This document shows, one piece after another, positions 46,337 through 59,102 of a DNA stretch of 64,000 nt. Source of the DNA: Rapana venosa (lineage: Eukaryota > Mollusca > Gastropoda > Neogastropoda > Muricidae); contig CM054135.1 in NCBI GenBank assembly GCA_028751875.1, forward strand, positions 60,073,729 to 60,137,728. Reading direction: 5' to 3'. The notes beneath the pieces were generated by a model. That model saw nothing but the letters and a program-made list of their open reading frames with translations, searched no databases and was not told the origin of the DNA. The translations under genes and the position numbers were made by a program. Numbering within the stretch: position 1 is the first letter of the stretch; every line of letters begins with the position of its first letter.

Positions 46337-49300
46337 TGAATAAAAAGCCTTGCAGTTCAGATGTTGTGTGTGTTGATTGATTGAGTGTGTGTGTGTTGAG
46401 AGCGTGTGTGAGTGTGTGTGTGTGGTGTGTGTGTGTGTGTGTGTGTGTGAAGTGGGTTGAGAGTGTGAGTGTGTGTTTAGTGGGTTGAGTTTTGAGTGTG
46501 TGTTGGGTGTGTGTGTTGAGTGATATGTGTGTGTGTTGAGTGTGTGAGTGTTTTGAGTGTGTGTGTTTTAAGTGTGTATGGAGGGAGGGTGGGGGGTGGG
46601 GGGGTGAAGGCGTTGCAAGCAGACAAAGGCAAGTACATATGTGGCTTCAGCACCTGGGCTTATCACAGTTCTTGATTAAACCATTGATGCTGGGGGCAAC
46701 AGCAAAGCGATAGGCTGTATGATCAGTGGTTTTCTCACTCATGGAATTCCACTTTACAGCTTAGTCTTTAGTGATCGACTATGACTCTCTGACTAGATGG
46801 CTTGACTTGCACAGTCCTTATGTGCTGCAGCCCTGAGGGCTGGTTGGCCTTTTGAGAACATCTCCAACGCTGACTGTCCTTATGCCCTGTTGGCTGAGAG
46901 AGAGGGGGTGTGTTGTGGGCAAGGCACCTTTACTATAATCAAATTTCTGCCCAATTTCAGAAACAGCAGCTACCTCCTCTGCTGTTTTGGAGGTCATAGT
47001 CAAACACAATGGACAAACATAAATATAAAAAAATAAAAATTATTCAGTTACGGGAATGACAAATGCAAAAATCCTGCGCTTTTGCAGACAATACACTCGT
47101 TCCTTACTCAACAGGCTTATTACTAGAGAACTCATGACCATGTTCAAATATAAAAGATGATCAACAATTTTATTGTTAAGTGTTAACCAGTTTGTCAGAG
47201 AAGAGAAAAAAACAAGCCAAAGAAAATTACAGCAATACGGAAAGTTCCCTCTCCCCCCCCAAAAAAAAATAACCCCAACCCAACAACAACCAAAGAAACA
47301 AGAAAACCAAAGTAACAGTACTGCCAAAAACAACAACAGCAATAATAAAAAGTATCCAAAAACCACCTCGCACAGTTTGATGTAAAAACATGGCCCAAAG
47401 CCAAGTCTTACTGTTCACTTAAAAAGGTCACGTTCGCCAACAACTAACCCAACTCTAAAACCTCAAGTCAACATTCACACACAACCTGTGGTGGCAGAGC
47501 AGGTTGCAGTGTCCGTTTTGGGCATTGTTTTCCAGCAGATCGAAGACATAAATAACGCCCTCTGAGTTTGCCACCACCACATGGGGCTTCCCATCAATAC
47601 TGCAGTAAAAAGAAAAACAAACAAACCATATCATAATATAAAAGTTAATATCAAAAAGACTATACAACACTACACAGCAAGTTAATAAACTTTATGTAGA
47701 CTAAAATCTATGCATTTTTTGTGTGTGCATATCTTCTAATACTCTTCTGTATGTTCCTTTTCATGTTATAGTTATATATATATATATAAAAACGTTAGGA
47801 TCGACACCAAGTTCACAAGAAGCTGCATCTGAAAAAAACAAACAAGCCTAACAAACTAAAAAATTATGTGCAACTCCTGAAATCAGAACAAAACTCCAAG
47901 GAAAAAGGCCACAGAATAATCAGTAACCACAGTTACAACAAGTAAAAAAACAACAAAAGAAAACCACATTTTTAAAACCATATAAAAGTAATTTGATTAT
48001 ACCGTGGTCCTTACTTTACATAATCAGTGCAAATCAAATATCACAATTAAAGAAAAAGAAATCTCTCCATAAAATGCCCCCCCCCCCATCCTCCAACCAA
48101 AAAGACCAACAATCCTTCCTCAACTAGACACATGGATTTCCACAAAATCACAGAGATGTCCCAAACCTGGTTATGCCGTTTTGCTTGATTCAACAGGACT
48201 TTAAAGAACCTTTAAATGATTAAAAGGACCTAATAGTATTTTGAAAGGTGTAACTTGCTGAATCCAAGGATTTCTATGGACCTTGTAAATAAACTACATA
48301 TGATACTTACTATACAACAGAACAGACTTTGTGTGCTCCAGTGGTGGGGAACTTAGCTGTGGCAAAGGCTCTCTCTTGGCTGACAGACAAATCCACCACT
48401 GATCCCAGTGGTACTGCCGACCATGCCATGCTGCTGAAGTAGCTCATCCAACCACTGTCGCCAGAGCTGAAAAAAAATCATTGTAGACATACAGAGGTAA
48501 ATAAATAGCCCAAGAAACATCTTACTGCTTCTTTTCTTCTCCCCTGCTTCAATTTGTAAGCTGAGAATCATTGTAGACATAGAGAGATAAAATAAATAAC
48601 CCAAGAAACACAGTCTTCTTCATCTCCCTTGCTTTGGGCTGTAACATAATTTTGTACAGGAACACGTTCACTCGTTGCTCTGACCTGAAATAGGTTTTGT
48701 GATTTTTAAAGATAAATGAAAAGTTTTCGGTAGTTAATCATATGAAGTCTTCAGAAAAAGGAGGATTTTGTTTCGAATTCCTCTTTAGCTAGACATACCA
48801 TAAATAACCTGCTAAGAATGACTTAGTGTTCTAAAAGAAAAAAATGTTGACGCATCCTTTTCAGAAACACTCGTGTAATCAATGTACAGTATACATATCA
48901 CAGTTCAGGCAATCCTTTAATAATAATAATAATAATTTAAAAAATCCCCATGATAAACATACTTGAAAGCATATACACACTCACACATCCACATGCATGT
49001 ACACACACACTGAGGGGAAAGTGAAATATAACATATGAAAAAAATGAAAGCCTTACTGCTACTACTAATCCATGAATAAGTTTCTGTTTCATCTTCTTTT
49101 ATTCACTTTCAAATGTTAAATCACAGACTTCCCATCCAAATAGGCAGAATAAGAAATGTTTACAGAGCAGAGAGAGCCTGTGATAAATGTGGTGAAAACA
49201 AGCTAGGTGATGAGTTCCATTATCTGTTCAAATGTCATTTCTTTGTGCAGTTAAGAAACAAATTTATCCCAAGATATTATCCAAAAAAACTCAAACGTTA

Positions 49301-52300
49301 TGAAGTTCCATGAATTGTTTAGTTCCACAAATATATCCTTGCTTATCAACGTTACAAAATTTCTCAAAGAAATAATGAAAATCTATTGGTTTGATGCATC
49401 TCTATAGGTGACACTAGTGCATTTTGTTACATGGTAGGGATAATTTAATTTCCTTTGTTGGTATAGACTTGAATGGCCATGTCATTGTGTGTGAGTATAC
49501 TCGCACCTGTGCGTGCGCATGTACATGTGTGTGTGTGTGTGCCCGCGTACTTGTGTATATTTTGTATTTTCATTTGAATGTTGTTTGCCTGGCATGTTGT
49601 TTGAAATGCTTCATGCGTGCGTGGGTGCACGTGTGTGTGTGTGATGCAGGCGTGTGCGACCTTCTTCGCATGTGGATGTTCACACGAGCATGCGTGTGTG
49701 CTTGTGGATGTCTTTCCATTGTGGGTGATGTGCTGAGAGAGAGAGAGAGAGAATGCAGTTAATTGCTGGTAATGTATTCAGGCATCATGTTGATTTGCTG
49801 TGCCTTTCCTGTATTGTAAATGGTCTTTTGCTGTTCATGTCCTTAGTTTGTGCTTTCCATTTTGGGGTGAGTTTGTGTTGTGAGTGTTTTTCCCATGCCC
49901 ATGTCCGCAAGTTGTGGCTTTGTTGGATTTCATGTGCCCCTTGGGGTTTTCTTAAAATAAATCTTGGATCTTGAATCTAGGCAGTAATATCTTTTAATCC
50001 ATCAAAATTCATGTCCTGACATCATTAGTGTTTTGTAAACTGTTACAAAACATCCTAGGAAAACTGATAACAGTTAAAACCCCTTCCCCTCCAAAAGGAG
50101 CAGAATAATCATGATAAACCTTACCTCTCCACTTTGAAAACGTGGACCGTCTCTGTGTTACTGGCCAGTGACAGGAACTTGTCATTTTTACAGAAGGAGA
50201 GGCAGGATACAGCCACCATTCTGAAACAGTACACATTGTCACTTCTCTTTTCATTTTGTTTTCTGTTTTGTTTATGACTTCCACCACCTACCCACCCCAC
50301 TTATCATTCCCCCCCCTCCCCCACCCCTCTCCACAATTTTGATATGTGATTTTTTTTCTCTTTTGAAACACACATGGAATAACAGAAGACATGTTCAGAA
50401 TCCAACGACTTCCTCCTCAGCTTTCTGGAAATTGTCAATGTGATCAAAGTTTAGATGCATAGTTTCTACTGTCTTTTCCTTACCACTCATTTGTTCTTAA
50501 TTAGGAAGAGTTACTAAAAGTAATTGAGGGGGAAAACGAGTATAGCAGGACTGTCTGCAGTCCCTACACATTGTCAAAGGATGCTAAAGACATAACATGG
50601 GTGTGTATTCATACTGATTTGGGGGACTATTTCAAAATCAAACAAATTTGTATTATTGAGTTTGTATAAGGCTCAATGAAACTTACAGACATCAAAAGTT
50701 TATGGGGAGATTAGATTTGTTATCTTATATTCTTTAAACCTTCATTCACAATAATGATATCAATCTTGTGATAGTGTGGTAAGTAGATTACCTCCCATGC
50801 GTTCAGAGCGATGCGTTACTATTTTGGGACACACCTGTAAATTGTGCAGCGCTCTGTTTCCTTGGGTGGTGGTTGAAAACTACCCATTGTATACTTTTTG
50901 CCTTTGTGGTAAAATGTAATATGTATGTAGTCTCTTTCTTAGAGGCCACAGTTGTGCTATTGTAGCTGAGAAATTGTACAGAGTTGTGGCAGATCAAATA
51001 TCTGCACCCTGTTACAAATTGGCACTGCAAGCAGGATAGTAAAAGAACTTGGGAGCCTACTGGCTGGAGCATCAAATATGCTAGTCAGTGGCTCATGATT
51101 GTACCTTGGGATGTGGTACAGTTGAGGAGGGGTGGATGTGATGGTGTGGTAAGTAGATTTACCTCCCATGCAAGCAGAGCGATGTGTTACTATTTTGGGA
51201 CACACCTGCAAATTGTGCAGTGCTCTGTTTTCTTGGGTGGTGGTTGAAAACTACCAGTTGTATACACTTTGCCTTCATGGTAAAATATAATAATTGTGCA
51301 GCTTCTTTCTTAGAAGCCACATCCTCCCTGTTCATACTGTACTGCCACTGCTGAGAAGTGACAGATTAAATATCTGCACTCTGTTACAATCTTCTTGTAT
51401 CTCTTGCTTTCTCTTATAAATTTGTTAAAAACACAACACAATACACAGAGGTTTCTGTGTTTCAGGATTACCTGCTGACCCCTCTTCTGAACTCCTGCAC
51501 CTTCTGTCCATTGCTGACACAGAACACTCTAATGACTGTGCCCTGAAAAAACAACAACCCACACATACATATATAATACATATACAGTTTTCAGTAATTA
51601 ATCACACTTGAACATATGTATAAACACCCACATAACACAATCAAAGGAAAACTGTGCAAGCAAAACCATCATCCTTCATCTCCCAAGTGTGTGTGTGTGT
51701 GCATAAATTTGAAATCTGTTATTCATTATATTTGAGGAAAGTTGCATGTGTGTAAATGATGTGAGAAAGTGCTTTGAATTTGTTTCATTTACAAGATTCA
51801 GTGCTATATAAATTCCATATATTATTATTATTAAAATTTAAAACTACAATACATGTGGATAAAATGATGATAGGATAGCAATGGCATGCCACGAGGCAGA
51901 ATGTCTAAATGTTGAAAACATCAGCAAACATCACTTTGGTCACCGTGCACCTTTTATTAGTCAATGAATAATCAATCAGCACATTGGCAGTCCTTTCACA
52001 GCAACGTTTCCTTTATCACTGATTAAAGATCAATCTGGGAGAAGGAAAACAATAACAATCAACCACTTCCAATAAAAGGCAGTTACACACCTTAATACAA
52101 AACCAAGCTTTTCGGGTTTTTTCAAACCTTATCTGCCTCTTACAACCCCCTAATGACATCCCTTTGAAAGTGCAATTCTCTAAACCCATACAAAATCTAT
52201 GAACTACACAACCTTCTGCAGTTTAAACGCCCTAAGTTCTGATGCGATTCTAGTTTGGGAGATACATCCTCATATAATAGCACAGTCAGAAGAAAACTCT

Positions 52301-55300
52301 GTGTTGTGTGTGTTCCATAGCTAGAACTCCTAGTTGCACCACTGTGAGACTTTGACTATGCAACGCATAGCCCATCATTAAAGTAATCACATTCAGACAT
52401 CAGAGATAAATTGTTGTGATTTAATTGCAAGCAAAACCATCAACCTTTAAACCGCAGTGCTTCTCTCTCTTACCCTGATAGATGCAGAGGCCACTTTGTC
52501 TCCACTATGTGTGAAGGTCAGGGCAGCAATGGCAGAGTCATGAGCCAGTATGTCTAATGCTTTACCCTGTCGAAATAAAACAGGAAACATCATTTTGTTA
52601 GTCATGTACCTTCCATTTCTCAATTTATAATCAGCTACAGTGCAAGTCAATCAATGCTTACTTAATCTCAGATTGAAGATCAGTACATGAATAAATCATA
52701 GTGTGACCACACAAAAATCTTCATACTCACAGGCATGACTGCACTAACAAGAATATGGGTTTGACTTAGCAGAAAAGATCTGATACCGTGGTTATCCCAG
52801 AACACCCAAATTACACCATTCTGGTATCCAAAACTCACCTCAGACAGAATGCCGTCTATCTTGATATGGCCACACGAGCTGCTGATGGCATAGCCAAATT
52901 GGCCAGTGGCCACGCATGAGGCCACAACAGCTTGAACTGCCCCTTGTTCTTGTATTTCTCGGAGAATTCTTAGTCTTGGAATCTCCAGGACAATTAAGCT
53001 GTCCTTAAAGCACAGGACAAGACGCTGAAAACATAATATGAAATACTGTAAGTCATAGTCAAACTTCATTTATGTAACTGCACAATGCCACAATATTTGC
53101 ATGTATGTGTGTGTGTGTGTGCATGCATGTGTCACACATTGTGTGTGTGAGTATTTTGCATGTTGTGTGTGCAATGATATATGTGTTGTGTGTGACTGAG
53201 TTATGTGCATGTGCAAGCAGGGAATGACGTATATGTGTTTGATATGACAAAAGAATCTCTCACTACATCTTAATCACGAGAACCCAAACCAACTTTTCAG
53301 TTTAAAACTGACAAGCATCGGACACTTCCAAAACATTTTTTGTGTGTGGACAGCACTAAAGGTAAAAGGTACTATCTTGGGCTGGGGAATACTTTAGTAT
53401 AACTGAGACACTGCTGCAGAGCAAGTTGCTGTCTGTTGAATGAAAAAACAATCCTTAAAAAACTTCTACTCTCTTTCCTTGAACACAAAGTCTCCCCTCT
53501 CCCTTTTCACACACCACACAATTACCTGCATGCATGAGTGCGCGCACACACACACACACACACAATACAAAAAGCAAAAGAAAATAGCTGAAACACACAA
53601 AATACTTTAAAACAATATGTGTATGAAAATCATCTGTCACTCATTGATACACATCTCAATAAAAATAAACAAACAAAAACCAAAACCTAACAACAAAAGA
53701 ATGGATATAAAATTATGAAAGGACTGGGGACAGCAACAACAACACCAAAAAACCCTATACAAACAAAAACAAACCTGGGCAATATGGCAGTTCACCCACA
53801 CATATTGCCAGTCTGATAACAAATCATGATCGTGCAGTTCAAACAAGACAAAAAAAGCACTTCACTTATCAAATACTTGTCTAAACTTCATGGAATATCT
53901 TTTTTTTCTTTTCTTTTTTTTAGCAACTGTCAAATCGTGACCAGGACACATTTAAGCTAACAGAAAAAGTGCACCAGACTTACTCAGGAAATACAGGCTG
54001 GCGTAGTCCTGATTCTGAAGACTGACAAGACTATGCATAAAGTTACTCTAAAACGATTGGTAGGGAGGAAAATTTTTAGAATATGTTCACCCTAAACTTA
54101 AGACAATTAGCACACTGTATATAGTGTATTGCGCATAATGTTTGTATCTGACGACTACTTTTTTTCTGAAAGAAGAAGTCATATCATCAGCAGGATATCA
54201 TTTCAATACATGGATGTGAACACACACACATATGCCACAGCAATATACCTTTCCCCAAATCTTCCCCTTTAGGCAGCGCAACGCTGGCTGTGACCCTATG
54301 CACTGGGCCACACTGCAAGTGAAACACCACACAGCAGCAGGCAGGCCAGCCCCCGCTCCTTACTAGGCTATTTCTTTGTAGATTAGAAACCCACACTTTC
54401 CGACTTGTGCAGCCAAAAGTTCTTATAAAACCTACAGGATGGTTTACATCTGAATGTGAATAGCTGTTAATGTTGTTCGAGATACCTTGATTAATCTGTG
54501 AAAAGCTGATGTGAGGGACAATGCTGTAAGTTTTATAAGATACCTGTTTGAAGTTTATCATAATTATGTGTGAATCAGAGTCTGTCATCTGCTGCATGTG
54601 TAGCTGACCAAGTTCTAAAGGTAAAGAGGGCAGTGGATGATTGACTCAGTTTAGAATGCATTTCACAGAACTCATTCTATTTTATATGATTAATCCTTAT
54701 TTCCTTGGAGACTAAGGCAGAAAAAAGTGTGATAATACTGATAATCTCCTATTGCGTGTTTAATATTTCATTCATATAGTGAAGAACAGACAAATAACCC
54801 TAAGCAAAACTATAAAAAAAAAAGAAAAAAACTCAGAAAAAGCACATTGCCGTAGGTAAGGTATATGTCATCGTGTCTTTTACTGAATTTCAAAGATTTG
54901 ACTATCTCTCTCTCTGTGCACACACAAGAACGCCATGTGTGCTTGTGGTTTTACTGAATACTTACTGCCTTAAATCTGGGTTTAAAAGTAACGTTAGATA
55001 TAACTTAAAAAGAGAGGTATTTAGGCAGATTTGTATACTTTGCCACTGTCCTGCCCTACCAATAACAATTACTTGGAGCACAGAGACCACCACAGATAGG
55101 AGGACCTAACTGTAGAAGCCCACATAAGGTACATTACTACATGTCTGTGTATCATCACAACTCCCAGAACCAGGCCGTCCAGCGAGGGATTCCGGGCTGC
55201 ATGCCTTAGACCTACTTAGAGCCAACTTGCCACAGTGCCAGAACAGCACTGTTTGACTAGGACTAAGATGGCCTTTAAGCTATTCTCACGTTACAAACGT

Positions 55301-58300
55301 TGAGCTAAGCGTAGTAAGCAATGTTTGCCATGTATGCAGAGCGCTTTACTACTTTGATACCATCATGGCTTTTCACTCTGACACTGGGGTATGACTGGGG
55401 ATAAGGAGCGATGCCGGCTTGGTCAGTTTCTCGGCCTCTGCCTGCTTTCATCTCTAGCTGCAGAACTAAAACTAAAAGTGTTAGAATGAGTTGGTGTGAT
55501 GCACATGCTTGCAAACACACACATAATACTTGTACCATTCTAAGAACATTTAAAAAAAAAAAAGACACCACCAAATCTGAAATCATGCAGCAATCAAGAA
55601 AAAAAGGATATGTATTGATAAAATAAAGACAAAATACACAAACACAAAACTGTACAGTGTCAATGACTCTCCAAAACATTTTTGTATCAATAATGTTTTT
55701 GTTTGTTAGAAAGTAACTATCTTATGGTCAACCTTCAAACTCAATCTTTATCACAATACATAGTCTTTTCAAAGGGATGGGGGGTGGAGGGTGGGGGATG
55801 GGGATAGTGCAGTGGTCAGAGCACTTGCTTTCCCCAAGCTAAGGTTAAGCAGCATTGAGCGTTGTTACCAGTTGGATGGGCGACTAAGTAGAAAGCTCAA
55901 TTTCCCCACTAAAAGTACAACACATGCACACACACATGACTAGGAATCCAGAAATATGGACTGATTCATTATTCAAGTGAATCAAATGGCATCATGATTA
56001 TTCAAAACTTGTCATATTTATGAAATAAAAAAAGAAAGAAACAACTACAGTATACACTTTTTAACATTAACAGTACTGTCTGCAATGAGGAATCTAAAAA
56101 GCATACCAGCCAAATTGTTTGCAACATAAACTTTTGACAACACTACCTCAGTTTCCATATTAATTTTGATGGAATAAATCAGTACAATTCTAAGGAAAAG
56201 GTAGTTAGTAGTGGGTAAAATCAATGAAGAAAAAATTTTTAAAATGCAATTTGCATGCACTTCACACACATGTATACACTTTTAAAATGCTGACACAATT
56301 TCTATTCCATAGAATACAAGTAACAGTAAACTATAATGCAAACTTTCTAACATCTTCATATAGTTAAAAACAAATTCTTATTTAACATGAGACTTGTTCT
56401 GATTTTCTCTGACAAAGCTTATAACTGGAGAAAAAAAAGTTCAACATTTCTTGAACATATATTATTACATATTTAAAAAAAAAAAAGGATGAAAATGCTA
56501 AATGCTTTGTATGATTTCATAATTTAATATGACTATATTAAACACACAATCATTAAGAAAATGGGTCACTCTACAATCTTCAAAAATTAGAATTCTTCAC
56601 CAAAAGAGAAAATTATCTAAAGACAGCCATTTTCACACATCGTACTATCTAAGCACACGTTTTCCATAGCTACAGAATTTCTAATCGACATGCAAAAAAA
56701 ATTTTAAAATAAAAAGGAAACAAAAAGGCATCTGTAATACTACTACTAAAAGGACCATGGAACCAGACTACTTTCAAACCTGGTTCTATCAGCCCTCTCA
56801 CTGATGCGGAGGGAAAAAAATAGCTGATAAGTGATACACATGTAGTTTAGCAAACAATATAATTTTTACCCCCTGTTCAGGTTTCTTCCAACCCAAAACT
56901 GCCAAAATTGGTTGATAAAATCGCGCTTCCAAGTAAGTTGGGGTCTGAAAATGAAAGTTGTGACAATGCAATGTTCAATCATTTCAACAGGGACATTACT
57001 CGTAGGTTGCAAGTTGTGATGAAGAATTCTTAGCACACATAACATTTTTGACACTTTTAAGGCTGGTATTTTGTCTTTCCCATAGCACATTGCCACATCT
57101 ATCCTACTCTCTCAAGCAATAATGTTGTGTTGTTGATGGAAGCAGCACCACTCCTCCATTTATCCTTCTGTAATCTTTTTCTCAAAGGACAAGGGAGATG
57201 AGGAGGAGGGGTAAAGGCCTAAAATACCTTTCACCTTTTAAAATACATAGAAGCATGCTATTTTTCACAGTTTATATACAATATAATTAACTCCATACAG
57301 TGTAATTTAATACAATACAATGCATAAACACATTTTGCCTGAAAGAGGAAACCAAGAAATATCACATTAAAAACAAAAGTACTTTAATTATTCAAATGTT
57401 ACATGTCAACTCAAAGTGGTAAAAATCAAATCACACCTCTTTCCATGTTACTGTTATGTCTTCACTGGCTTAACCACAGCTAAAATAAACTTACATATGC
57501 ATTCCATAAGCTATTTCCTACATTCTTCACATATTAATGGTTTTCTAATGATCAGTTCATACAATCCAAATGTTGAAGTATTTTTTAAAACTGTGTACCA
57601 CCATTTTCCTGGTAATTTATGGCTTATCTATTTTTGACTTATTTATGCTTAGAGTGAAGATTATGAATTGATACAAAATACTAACAACTGAATACGGGAA
57701 ATAGTTTATTAAAGGAACAAAAAACAACATGATACCAAACAATGCAAAACGGAATACAGTTACATATTACATCTAGTTTTATGCCACAAATTCACATCCC
57801 TTAAAAAATAACACTGTTTAATGCCTCATTTTTATTTATTCTTTAAAAAAAAAATTAGTATGGACACAATTTCAACAACAAAATGCAATGATATAATATA
57901 ATAAAGACCTACCGCTTCACCATTCCTTATTTGCCACAAGGAGATGGCGCATGGCTTGTCTCGGAGAACAACAGCCAGGTGCTTGTCCAACCTCTCAACA
58001 ATGCTGGCGCCCGATAGGTCTGCAGAAAATTGCACTTGTAGTAAACAAAAACTATAACTTATACAAAAGATCTTTCTTTCTCAGTGTATAAACAAATTGC
58101 ATACACTGAGCATCATTCCCTAATTATCATTCATTATGCAAAAGTTTTAAATCACATGTCAAAATTCACAACCCGCAGCAGCAACTATGTAAAACCAAAC
58201 TGCTCTTCCATAATTAAAAACAAACAAACCCAACAACAGTCATTTATCAGACATTAAAAGAAAAAGTACCAACATCGAATTGAGAAGAAAAAAAATACCA

Positions 58301-59034
58301 ATGAAAGATGACCGTATCTGCCCTGCTTCTGGGAACCTGATGTCCACCAAGCCTTTGTCATCAAGGATAGTGAGGGACCTGTGGAGGAGAAAAATAGATT
58401 GGTTGTAAACTTACAGTTGACAGTTTAAAAAAACAAACAAACAAAAACCATACACACACATATAAACAAGAAAATTCAAAATACCAATAAAAAAAAAGAG
58501 ATATATCATATATGTATCATGTGGACACTGGAGTACTTAACAATCTAGAATACATTTTCTGATGATAGTGCAGCATTTCCTGAAAGTCGAGATCTAGAAA
58601 CTGAAAGATCCCCCTTTTAACATCATTTTATTACTTCTGTTTGTCTGCTCATTATTTGCTGAGTTTCATTACTAAAGCCAAGGTCATGTCCTTTGGCTGG
58701 CTTCAAATGATAAAAAAACAACAACACCCAACCAAACAAACAACAACAAAAAACAGAAAAAGAAAAAAATCAGCAGGTCTACTCTAGGCCTATAAATATA
58801 ATAACATCAGAAAATGAGAAATTTGCCATCAGATCAATTGTCCACATGATGAAGAGAAAAAAAGAAGCAAATAAAAGCTCTAGCCCTAATCTAAACCATT
58901 TGACCTCTGTAATTTGTTGAAATTTATCTGCTGTTCATATTCACATGGATTGCATCTGATCAAATGCCAACATAATGAAGAGAAAAAAAGCAAATTAAAA
59001 CTAGCTCTAAACCACTTGAAGAACTCTGCGATTT

Positions 59035-59102
<68 letters not shown>

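Noticed and set aside
54187..54597. 136-codon minus-strand open frame in PROPPIN intron 4
   Set aside because: No recognisable domain, no usable splice junction in phase with neighbouring exons, and a composition like intron.
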